A stretch of 64,000 nt of DNA from Pseudovibrio zosterae (GTDB lineage: Bacteria; Pseudomonadota; Alphaproteobacteria; Rhizobiales; Stappiaceae), in contig NZ_JAWXVZ010000006.1 in NCBI RefSeq assembly GCF_033843645.1, positions 62,001 through 126,000 of the forward strand, given 5' to 3'. The notes beneath the pieces are model-generated. The model worked only from the letters and a program-made list of their open reading frames with translations, did no database searches and was not told the DNA's origin. The stretch's first letter is position 1. Every line of letters begins with the position of its first letter. The translations under genes were made by a program, and so were the position numbers. Shown one piece after another: positions 1-7,672 of the stretch.

Positions 1-327
1 GTCGCCAACGATCATGTACTTCTTTTCTTCCTCGGTGTCTTCATCTTCAAGCGTTACGGTCGCGCCAAACTTGATGGTCTCGCCGCTCAGCTTGGTGAGA
101 TCGATCACTTCCGCGCGGCCCAGCTTGTCTTCCAGCTCGCTAATGCGGCCCTCGTTCAAGCTCTGCTGCTCCTTTGCAGCGTGGTACTCGGCGTTTTCAG
201 AGAGGTCGCCGTGCGCACGGGCTTCGGAAATGGCGGCAATGATGCGTGGACGCTCGACTGTGGTGCGGTTCTTCAGTTCATCACTGAGCATCGCGTAACC
301 ATCAGCAGTCATTGGTACCTTATCCAT
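1..327 (-). CDS. greA: Transcription elongation factor GreA (partial, C-terminus beyond left edge)
   Basis: GreA binds in the secondary channel of RNA polymerase and stimulates cleavage of the nascent transcript so that stalled complexes restart. The visible 109 residues read MDKVPMTADGY at the start and contain the family hallmark ARAHGDLSENAEYHAAKE in the N-terminal coiled coil, followed by the beginning of the FKBP-like C-terminal domain (KFGATVTL). The usual length is about 157 residues, so roughly 48 are missing at the window edge. The ATG at 327 is chosen because family members start with M-[DE]-K-V-P-M-T. It lies downstream of carB on the same strand, an arrangement common in alphaproteobacteria. 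A hairpin with a T-run separates the two genes, so greA probably has its own promoter. Confidence 0.95.
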   Translation of the reverse strand, partial: MDKVPMTADGYAMLSDELKNRTTVERPRIIAAISEARAHGDLSENAEYHAAKEQQSLNEGRISELEDKLGRAEVIDLTKLSGETIKFGATVTLEDEDTEEEKKYMIVGD

Positions 328-377
328 GACTCCTACACCTTTCCAAGGTTGCGCCGACTTCAGTGTCCAGACGCAAC

Positions 378-412
378 AAAAAAATTGACCGGGCAGGAAA
401 TGTCCCACCCGG
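378..412 (-). terminator. Intrinsic terminator of carB
   Basis: On the minus strand an imperfect hairpin (CCGGG at 389-393 pairing with CCCGG at 408-412, with an inner GGA/TCC) is followed by a T-run (A-run at 378-384 on the plus strand). It sits between the carB stop and greA. Confidence 0.55.
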
Positions 413-431
413 ACGATGTCAATCTGTGAGC

Positions 432-3400
432 TTACTCAAAGTAGGACTGTAGCGGCCTTACCTCAAGATTGCCAGCTAAATACGCTTCGATGCCTTTTGC
501 TGCGGCAACGGACCCGGCAACCGTGGTGTAGTAGGGCACCTTGTTGACCAGCGTTGAGCGGCGCAGCGAACGGCTATCGGCGATGGCTTCAGCACCTTCG
601 GTTGTATTGAACACCAGCTGAACTTCGCCATTCTTGATAGCATCCACAATATGCGGACGCCCTTCAAGAACCTTGTTTATCTTTGAACAGGTAATCCCCT
701 GTTGCTCAAGATATCTCTGGGTTCCTGAGGTGGCAATGATCTTAAATCCAGCTCTGTGAAGCCTTTTTGCGGCCTGAATGATGCGCGCCTTGTCTGCGTC
801 CTTGACGGAGAAGAAGGCGGTGCCACCCGTTGGTAACGTGTGGCCGCTGGCAATCTGTGCCTTTGCAAAAGCTATTGCAAAGTCGCGGTCGATGCCCATG
901 ACTTCGCCAGTTGACCGCATCTCCGGGCCGAGGATTGTATCTACGCCGGGGAAGCGTGCAAACGGGAACACGGCTTCTTTCACGGTCATGTGGTGCAGGT
1001 GCTTGGGCTTGAGTGAGAATGACTCCAGTGTCTCACCTGCCATCACGCGTGCTGCGATCTTTGCGATCGGTTCGCCGATGGTTTTCGCCACGAACGGCAC
1101 CGTTCTGGAGGCCCGTGGATTGACTTCCAGCACGTAGATCTCGTCGTCCTTGACCGCGAACTGCACGTTCATCAGGCCACCAACGTTGAGGGCCAAGGCC
1201 AGCTTGCGGGTCTGATCTTCAATTCTGCGAATGAGATCCTGTCCGATATTGTAGGCGGGAAGGGAGCAAGCGCTGTCGCCGGAATGGATGCCAGCTTCTT
1301 CAATGTGTTCCATAAGGCCACACATGAACACATCCTTGCCGTCACAGAGCGCGTCTACATCCACCTCGATGGCATTGGACAGGTAGCTATCAATCAGAAC
1401 CGGTGCTTCACCAGAGACAACTACCGCTTCATGGATGTAATGCTGGAACTGCTCGTCATCGCGAATGATCTCCATACCGCGACCGCCCAACACGTATGAA
1501 GGGCGGATCACGACAGGGTAGCCGATTTCCGCGACGATCTTTTCGGCCTCTTCAGTAGAGCGGGCAATGCCGTTGTCCGGCTGCTGAAGGTCCAAATCAT
1601 GAAGCAGCTTCTGGAAGCGGTCACGGTCTTCTGCGAGGTCGATCATGTCCGGAGATGTGCCAAGGATCGGAATGCCTGCATCCATTAGATCGCGGGCGAG
1701 TTTCAAGGGCGTCTGTCCGCCGAACTGCACGATCACGCCTTTAAGGGTTCCTTTTGACTGCTCCAGCTTGAGAATCTCCAGCGTATCTTCGCTGGTGAGC
1801 GGCTCGAAATAGAGGCGGTCGGATGTGTCGTAGTCGGTGGATACGGTCTCTGGGTTACAGTTGACCATGATGGCTTCGTAACCCGCATCCTTAAGAGCGA
1901 AGGCGGCATGACAGCAACAGTAGTCAAACTCGATGCCTTGCCCGATACGGTTTGGGCCACCGCCAAGAATGACCACCTTCTGACGCTCACTGGGCTCAGC
2001 CTCACATGCGGTTGCGCCTGCAAATGGTGCCTCGTAGGTAGAATACATATAGGCGGTAGGCGAAGCGAACTCCGCTGCGCACGTATCAATGCGCTTGTAG
2101 ACTGGTCGTACATCGAGACGGTGACGCAGGGCCCGCACATCCTTGTCGGACTTGCCAGTCAGCGTAGCCAAACGGTGATCGGAGAAACCCATCGCCTTCA
2201 GTTTGCGCAGGCCTTCAGCATGAGCAGGAAGACCGCGTTCCTCAATGAGTTTTTCAGTGTCTACAATTGCCTTGATCTGCTCAAGGAACCATGGATCGAT
2301 TTTGCAGATCGAGTGGATGTCTTTTTCACTGATACCAAGGCGCATGGCCTGCGCCACATTCAGGAGGCGATCTGGAGTAGGGGTTCCCAGAGCTTTGCGC
2401 ACTGCGTTGGCGTCATCCCCTTGACCAACGCCATGGATCTCAATTGGATCGAGACCGGAAAGGCCGGTTTCAAGGCCGCGAAGTGCCTTTTGCAAGCTTT
2501 CTGCAAAGGTGCGGCCGATGGCCATCACTTCACCAACAGACTTCATGGCTGTGGTCAGGTTCGGTTCGGCGCCCTTGAACTTCTCGAATGCAAACCGGGG
2601 AATCTTGGTGACCACGTAGTCGATGGTGGGTTCGAAGGAAGCTGGTGTGGCCCCGCCCGTGATGTCGTTGTCCAGTTCATCCAGTGTATAGCCGACTGCC
2701 AGCTTGGCGGCGACCTTCGCGATTGGGAAACCTGTGGCTTTGGATGCAAGTGCGGACGAGCGAGAAACGCGCGGGTTCATCTCGATCACAACCAAGCGGC
2801 CATTTTCCGGATTGACTGCGAACTGCACGTTAGAACCGCCGGTTTCAACGCCGATCTCGCGCAGCACTGCCAGAGAGGCGTTGCGCATGATCTGATATTC
2901 TTTGTCAGTCAGCGTGAGGGCCGGTGCAACGGTGATGGAATCGCCGGTGTGCACGCCCATTGGATCAATGTTTTCAATGGAGCAGATGATGATGCAGTTA
3001 TCCGCTTTGTCGCGGACCACTTCCATCTCGTATTCTTTCCAGCCCAGCAGGCTCTCATCAATAAGCACCTGGCCGGTAGGGGAGGCCTCGATGCCTGAGC
3101 GGACAATGGTTTCGTACTCTTCGCGGTTATATGCAACGCCGCCGCCGGTGCCTCCCAGCGTGAAGGCTGGGCGGATGATGGCTGGAAGGCCAATTTCTTC
3201 CAGGTGACGCATCGCCGTTGCGAAGCCTGCGCCGCGGTCATATCCGACGATCGCGCCAGCTTCGTTGCGGATGGGCGGAGAAGAGGCGATGGCTGCTCTG
3301 GGGTTTTCGAGGCCGATCTTGTCCATTGCCGCGCGAAACTTTTCGCGGTCCTCAGCCTTGTCGATGACATCCGCCTTCGCGCCTATCATTTCGACATTGT

Positions 3401-3731
3401 ATTTCGATAGAACGCCGCGCTCTTCCAGAGCCAGCGCACAGTTCAGCGCAGTCTGGCCGCCCATGGTTGGCAGCAGTGCGTCTGGGCGCTCCTTGGCGAT
3501 GATCTGCTCAACGATCTCAGGTGTGATTGGTTCGATGTAAGTCGCATCGGCCAAATCCGGATCCGTCATGATTGTTGCCGGATTAGAGTTGACCAAGATA
3601 ATTCGGTAGCCTTCTTCTCGCAGCGCTTTACAGGCCTGAGTGCCGGAATAGTCGAACTCACAGGCCTGACCAATCACGATGGGGCCTGCCCCGATGATCA
3701 AAATAGATTGGATGTCGTTGCGTTTTGGCAT
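432..3731 (-). CDS. carB: Carbamoyl-phosphate synthase large subunit
   Basis: CarB makes carbamoyl phosphate from bicarbonate, ammonia (channelled from CarA) and two ATP, feeding pyrimidine and arginine synthesis. The 1099-residue protein shows the expected internal duplication: a first ATP-grasp synthetase half (about 1-400), an oligomerisation region (about 400-555), a second ATP-grasp half beginning near VVILGGGPNRIGQGIEFDY (about 560-940) and a C-terminal MGS-like allosteric domain (about 945-1099, TGGTAFFSVKDADK). Motifs such as GPIVIGQACEFDYSGTQA and EMNPRVSRSSALASKATG are intact. The length is close to the family norm of about 1075-1160. It is separated from carA by a MerR gene on the other strand and a small XRE gene, so the two subunits must be transcribed separately. 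Confidence 0.98.
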   Translation of the reverse strand: MPKRNDIQSILIIGAGPIVIGQACEFDYSGTQACKALREEGYRIILVNSNPATIMTDPDLADATYIEPITPEIVEQIIAKERPDALLPTMGGQTALNCALALEERGVLSKYNVEMIGAKADVIDKAEDREKFRAAMDKIGLENPRAAIASSPPIRNEAGAIVGYDRGAGFATAMRHLEEIGLPAIIRPAFTLGGTGGGVAYNREEYETIVRSGIEASPTGQVLIDESLLGWKEYEMEVVRDKADNCIIICSIENIDPMGVHTGDSITVAPALTLTDKEYQIMRNASLAVLREIGVETGGSNVQFAVNPENGRLVVIEMNPRVSRSSALASKATGFPIAKVAAKLAVGYTLDELDNDITGGATPASFEPTIDYVVTKIPRFAFEKFKGAEPNLTTAMKSVGEVMAIGRTFAESLQKALRGLETGLSGLDPIEIHGVGQGDDANAVRKALGTPTPDRLLNVAQAMRLGISEKDIHSICKIDPWFLEQIKAIVDTEKLIEERGLPAHAEGLRKLKAMGFSDHRLATLTGKSDKDVRALRHRLDVRPVYKRIDTCAAEFASPTAYMYSTYEAPFAGATACEAEPSERQKVVILGGGPNRIGQGIEFDYCCCHAAFALKDAGYEAIMVNCNPETVSTDYDTSDRLYFEPLTSEDTLEILKLEQSKGTLKGVIVQFGGQTPLKLARDLMDAGIPILGTSPDMIDLAEDRDRFQKLLHDLDLQQPDNGIARSTEEAEKIVAEIGYPVVIRPSYVLGGRGMEIIRDDEQFQHYIHEAVVVSGEAPVLIDSYLSNAIEVDVDALCDGKDVFMCGLMEHIEEAGIHSGDSACSLPAYNIGQDLIRRIEDQTRKLALALNVGGLMNVQFAVKDDEIYVLEVNPRASRTVPFVAKTIGEPIAKIAARVMAGETLESFSLKPKHLHHMTVKEAVFPFARFPGVDTILGPEMRSTGEVMGIDRDFAIAFAKAQIASGHTLPTGGTAFFSVKDADKARIIQAAKRLHRAGFKIIATSGTQRYLEQQGITCSKINKVLEGRPHIVDAIKNGEVQLVFNTTEGAEAIADSRSLRRSTLVNKVPYYTTVAGSVAAAKGIEAYLAGNLEVRPLQSYFE

Positions 3732-3896
3732 GATTACTCACAGTCGTTCGCACGGAGAGCGTCAGGTACAACAGAGGCGTTGAACCATGCGCTATTTTCC
3801 TATTGCAGTTATGTCGGCTGAGCGAGCGTTATAAGAAATATTCCGAGGATGTAAAACCCTTAGAGCGCAAGTTAGCCGAAAATGTCGTCTTTATGA

Positions 3897-4175
3897 TTAG
3901 AAATCGTCGGATGGGACTGGGTCGTGATCCAAAGGCAGGATGCGTTCGCCGTTGTAGTCGGCGACGCCTTGTGTCAGAGCAAAGCAGGCCAGCCGGACCG
4001 ATTTAGGGATCTCGACTGGTCGGCCGTCGCGCTTGCCTTTTTCATAGTACTGGATCATTCGCTTTTTCAGCCCAAGATACTCTGCGGCCTCTTTTTGTTT
4101 GAGGCCGAGGGATCGTCGCCATGCTTTGAACTGTTCAGGGCGCATTTCCGGCTCTGTAAGGTTTTGCGTGTCCAT
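3897..4175 (-). CDS. Small XRE-family helix-turn-helix protein
   Basis: The 92-residue protein carries a Cro/C1-type helix-turn-helix at about residues 12-62, with the pattern WRRSLGLKQKEAAEYLGL followed by RMIQYYEKGKRDGRP. It has no recognisable second domain, only a short acidic tail (LDHDPVPSDDF). It probably acts as a DNA-binding repressor or antitoxin-like regulator, but no toxin gene is adjacent. The gene lies 165 bases upstream of carB on the same strand and downstream of a 900-base spacer, so it could be co-transcribed with carB. The target is unknown. Confidence 0.8.
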   Translation of the reverse strand: MDTQNLTEPEMRPEQFKAWRRSLGLKQKEAAEYLGLKKRMIQYYEKGKRDGRPVEIPKSVRLACFALTQGVADYNGERILPLDHDPVPSDDF

Positions 4176-5097
4176 TCAAGGTCTTCGCTTAGTTGTATGA
4201 AAAAAGGCAACACAAGTTTGCCACATGCCTAGCGAAATACAAATGCATAAATTGACAGATTTGCTCCAAAAGACCTCAGTGTTGGCTGGGGTTCCGCGGT
4301 GATGGCATCCCGAGAGTGGGGTGCTCTGCTACAATTTCGTGCTGGCGGCTCCCTGAATCACCTCAGCAGATGAGCATTTCTGTGAGGCATTCTCAACAAA
4401 TGCGGAGCGCACACAGAGCGTTTAAAGGACGCGAACTGCGGAATGCGCTCTGCAATTTCTGTGAATTATTTGGAATTTGAGGGGTAAGAAATCCGATAGT
4501 GGCTTGGAGTGACGTGAGGAAAAATCTATTTTGACGTAAATGTACGTCGCGTAATTTTGACCGTTTAGGAAAATTAGTATCGAGGAAAACGTTTTCTTTT
4601 CAGGAGGAATACTTCGAGCGTGGCTCCTCTCATCCTGCGGAAAGGGTTAGAGTTAACATGAACGACTGTCTCTGATTACTTGGTAGGTATCTACGTTCTG
4701 CGGTCGGTTGATTTTTAACTAATTTCTTCTTTGTCGTATTGTGTGACTGCACGCTGCCGTTGTGTATACGTTACGCAGGGGAAGTAAAAAAACTTGACCG
4801 TCGGGTGTATTTTTTCGAGCGCATTGTGTAAATTATCAATAATTTCGCGCTCAGAAAATAACGACAGAGCGCGGAAGCGGATTGCAATGCTGTTTTCTGG
4901 CGCATCACGAGTGTCTCTGCGGGTACATTCGAGTTCAATCAGAAGTGGCAGCTGGTCTTAGAGCTATTACATAGTAACGAGCTGAAGAGTGGTATTACGG
5001 GGGGTAATGACGAGGTCACGCCGACTTAGGTGGGAAGTGGTGCGATCGAGTCTTTATAGCTCTTCAAAAATGGTGAATTAAGAAACCACCGGGCAAA
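4176..5097. other. Long spacer without a convincing gene; contains two inverted repeats
   Basis: No supported gene was found in about 920 bases that are more AT-rich than the flanks. Two dyads stand out. GACGTA-aatg-TACGTC lies at 4533-4548. A nested element at 4817-4852 has an outer GAGCGC/GCGCTC and an inner AAATTAT-CA-ATAATTT. The region serves as the shared upstream DNA of the XRE gene (leftward) and the merR gene (rightward), so operators or promoters are plausible. A small unrecognised RNA cannot be excluded. Confidence 0.5.
4817..4852. promoter_or_regulatory. Nested inverted repeat upstream of merR
   Basis: The outer arms GAGCGC (4817-4822) and GCGCTC (4847-4852) enclose a perfect 7-bp dyad AAATTAT/ATAATTT separated by two bases (4830-4845). 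The AT-rich core with GC-rich arms looks like a protein-binding site or cruciform-prone element. The binding protein is unknown; the neighbouring MerR and XRE products are obvious candidates. Confidence 0.4.
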
Positions 5098-5553
5098 ATG
5101 GAAATGAACACAATTCCGACCAAGCTTGATGTAGTTCCTGATATTGCAGGGCCAATTCGCGATGATGATGGTGACGGTCAGCTGCTGGCTATCTCCGAAA
5201 TGTCCGAGTTGTTCGGCGTTACTCTTCGCACACTCCGTTTCTACGAGGAAAAGGGTCTTTTGAACCCAGTGCGTCGTGGTGCTCGTCGTTTCTACCGTGC
5301 ACGCGACGTGGGTCGCATGCGGGTCATCCTTCAAGCGAAGAAGATTGGCCTTACTTTGGCAGAAGTTCGCCGCATCATTAAGCTGGTTGAAAGCGGAACA
5401 GCCCGCGATAAGCAGCTTGGCGAGCTGAAAGAAATTTGCGCTGCACAGGAGCAGCTGCTGCTGGAGCAAGAGCAGGCGCTGAAAGAGCAGATCGCAGAGG
5501 TTCGCGGTGTTGTATCCGCTCTGAGCCAGGTTCTGGAGAGCGAACTGGCTTAA
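5098..5553 (+). CDS. MerR-family transcriptional regulator
   Basis: This 151-residue regulator has a MerR winged-helix domain at about residues 29-100 (ISEMSELFGVTLRTLRFYEE, then RRGARRFYRARDVGRMRVIL), followed by a glutamate/glutamine-rich coiled coil (about 105-151) that would form the antiparallel dimer. There is no cysteine-bearing metal-binding loop at the C-terminus, so it is not a classical mercury or copper sensor, and the effector is unknown. The start is uncertain between the ATGs at 5098 and 5104. The gene is convergent with carA, and the two share a bidirectional terminator. MerR genes of this short type are often seen near core genes in alphaproteobacteria. A role in carAB control is possible only by position. 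Confidence 0.85.
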   Translation: MEMNTIPTKLDVVPDIAGPIRDDDGDGQLLAISEMSELFGVTLRTLRFYEEKGLLNPVRRGARRFYRARDVGRMRVILQAKKIGLTLAEVRRIIKLVESGTARDKQLGELKEICAAQEQLLLEQEQALKEQIAEVRGVVSALSQVLESELA

Positions 5554-5577
5554 TCGTCAGTTCCGACAAGTTTTTAT

Positions 5578-5617
5578 GCAAAAGCCGGCCGCTTGCGCGC
5601 GCCGGCTTTTGCATTTT
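5578..5617. terminator. Bidirectional terminator between merR and carA
   Basis: A perfect 12-bp stem GCAAAAGCCGGC (5578-5589) / GCCGGCTTTTGC (5601-5612) has T-runs on both sides (5571-5575 and 5614-5618). It serves the convergent merR (+) and carA (-) genes. Confidence 0.85.
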
Positions 5618-5661
5618 TATCTGCCGACTAAGGGGAGCCGCGTCGGGCTCCCGCTAGCCTT

Positions 5662-6840
5662 TCAGCTTGCCGCTGCTTCCATATAGCCGGTGAACTTCTG
5701 AAAGAGGTATTGGCTGTCCTGTGGTCCAGGTGAGGCCTCTGGATGGTATTGGACGGAGAACACGGGCTTGTCTTTGAGCTTGATGCCGCAATTCGAGCCA
5801 TCAAACAAAGATGTATGTGTCTGCTCAATACATCCTGGCAGGCTCTCTGCATCCACTGCAAAGCCATGGTTCATGGAGGTGATCTCAACCTTTCCGGTGG
5901 TCAGATCTTTCACAGGGTGGTTTGCGCCGTGATGGCCCTGATGCATCTTTTGCGTCTTGCCGCCCAAGGCCAACGCGAGCATCTGGTGACCGAGGCAAAT
6001 CCCGAAGATGGGCTTTCCGCTGTCGATAAGGCTCTTGATGGTTGGTACAGCATAGGCACCAGTGGCAGCCGGGTCGCCCGGACCATTGGACAGGAAGATG
6101 CCGTCCGGATTCAGCTCCAATATTTCTTTGGCTGAAGTCTCAGCCGGGACAACCGTGACCTTGCAGCCTGCTTCGGCAAGCAGGCGCAGAATGTTGCGCT
6201 TTACGCCATAGTCGATGGCAACGACGTGGTGTTTGGGCGTGCTTTGGTTGCTGTAGCCCTCATCCCACTTCCATGTGGCCTCTTGCCAGTCATAGCGCTG
6301 CGCGGTTGTAACCTCTGCGGCCAGATCCATACCCTCCAGGCCCGGGAATGCCTTTGCCTGATTGACGAGCGCTTCTTTATCGAAGTTCCCTTCCGGGTCG
6401 AATGCGATAACGGCATTTGGCATGCCAGTTTCGCGGATGAGGGCCGTGAGGGCTCGTGTGTCTACACCCGCGATCGCGACAATCCCTCGAGCCTTGAGCC
6501 ATACATCGAAATTCTTGGCTGCTCGGTAATTGGATGGTTCCGTGATGTCTGCTCGCAAGACCGCGCCTCGGACGCCGGTGTTGGCGGCCATGTTTACGGT
6601 TTCGATATCCTCGTCGTTGGTGCCGACGTTACCTATATGTGGAAAGGTAAAGGTTATGATCTGGCCCGCGTAGGAAGGATCAGTCAGGATCTCTTCGTAG
6701 CCAGTGATGGCGGTGTTAAAGCACACCTCGCCGGTCGCTGAACCCGTCGCGCCAAGGCCAAAACCCTCGATGACGGTGCCGTCAGCGAGGACTAGGAGGG
6801 CTGTTGGCAGGGTTGCGGACCAAGCATCTACAGGTTTCAT
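5662..6840 (-). CDS. carA: Carbamoyl-phosphate synthase small subunit (glutamine amidotransferase)
   Basis: CarA hydrolyses glutamine and passes ammonia to CarB. From the preferred ATG at 6840 the protein has 392 residues: an N-terminal CPSase small-chain domain (GEVCFNTAITGYEEILTDPSY, about 37-57) and a class I glutamine amidotransferase domain with nucleophile Cys282 in FGICLGHQML and the His366/Glu368 dyad in YHPEASPGP. The motif LSNGPGDPA is also present. The reading frame stays open to an ATG at 6873, but an AAGAAAG sequence precedes 6840 and the extra residues are unlike the family. It is divergent from the YqeY gene. carB is on the same strand but more than 1.9 kb downstream, beyond merR and the XRE gene. 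Confidence 0.96.
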   Translation of the reverse strand: MKPVDAWSATLPTALLVLADGTVIEGFGLGATGSATGEVCFNTAITGYEEILTDPSYAGQIITFTFPHIGNVGTNDEDIETVNMAANTGVRGAVLRADITEPSNYRAAKNFDVWLKARGIVAIAGVDTRALTALIRETGMPNAVIAFDPEGNFDKEALVNQAKAFPGLEGMDLAAEVTTAQRYDWQEATWKWDEGYSNQSTPKHHVVAIDYGVKRNILRLLAEAGCKVTVVPAETSAKEILELNPDGIFLSNGPGDPAATGAYAVPTIKSLIDSGKPIFGICLGHQMLALALGGKTQKMHQGHHGANHPVKDLTTGKVEITSMNHGFAVDAESLPGCIEQTHTSLFDGSNCGIKLKDKPVFSVQYHPEASPGPQDSQYLFQKFTGYMEAAAS

Positions 6841-7080
6841 GTCTTGCTTTCTTGATACGGTTGGTGACATCATGCGGCCATCAACAGCTTGCTACAGGGG
6901 TTGACTTTAGCTCACTGCAGTCGCATCAAGGCTGGGAATGTAGGAGATGGCTCCGAACTGGTCAATATCACTTATTGTGAATTAAAGCCGCTTGATTTCA
7001 GAGAATTACATCAAAATCTAAAATCGAATTAGACTGTCATTATTAGCCAGTGGACGATTTTTAAACTAGGGTTCCATGTA

Positions 7081-7545
7081 ATGCTGCGTGAAAAACTGGC
7101 CGATGCCTTGAAGCAGGCTTTGGAGAGCAATGACAAGAGAAGAGCCGCAACCCTAAGGCTGATCAGCGCTGCCATCAAGGATCGTGAAACGGCGGCGCGT
7201 GAGCAGGGCCGCGATGGTGTGTCTGAAGAAGAGGTGCTCAACCTGCTGCGGCACATGGTTGACCAACGCATGCATGAGTGCGTTACATGCGAGAAGACCG
7301 GCAACACCGTGCTCGCCTTGCAGGAACAGCAGGAAGCTGACCTGATCCGCGAGTTCCTTCCGCCGCAGCTTTCCGAGTATGAAGTGCGCCTGATCTGCAA
7401 GACCGTTGTTGACAACCTGGAAGCCAAAGGGCTTCGCGATATGGGGCGCTGCATGTCGGTGCTGAAGGACAAATACCCCGGCCAGATGGACTTTGCCAAA
7501 GCAAGCTGCGTCGTCAAAGAGCTTTTGCGGCCAGCGGCGCAATAG
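7081..7545 (+). CDS. GatB/YqeY domain-containing protein
   Basis: The 154-residue protein matches the YqeY family: MLREKLADALKQALESNDK at the start, TLRLISAAIKDRE near 25-37, and a C-terminal helical part with ADLIREFLPPQL. This domain resembles the tRNA-binding tail of GatB, the amidotransferase subunit. Free-standing copies are widespread and their exact role is not settled; a contribution to tRNA handling or misacylated tRNA amidation is usually suggested. It lies between carA (divergent) and dnaG (same strand, 127 bases downstream), a neighbourhood often kept in alphaproteobacteria. The family normally has about 150 residues, so it is complete. Confidence 0.92.
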   Translation: MLREKLADALKQALESNDKRRAATLRLISAAIKDRETAAREQGRDGVSEEEVLNLLRHMVDQRMHECVTCEKTGNTVLALQEQQEADLIREFLPPQLSEYEVRLICKTVVDNLEAKGLRDMGRCMSVLKDKYPGQMDFAKASCVVKELLRPAAQ

Positions 7546-7672
7546 TCCTTCTCTGCCTCTGGATTAGTTTTCTTCACATGTGTAATGCCTAGCTTGACGT
7601 TGTTTGGCGTCTTTGGCTTAACTCGTCCATCAATGGCCATCATAGTGGCTCCTCAGAGGTACCTTTACTCGC

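Noticed and set aside
1908..3098. 396-codon frame antisense to carB
   Set aside because: carB is complete and unmistakable here; the antisense product has no domain.
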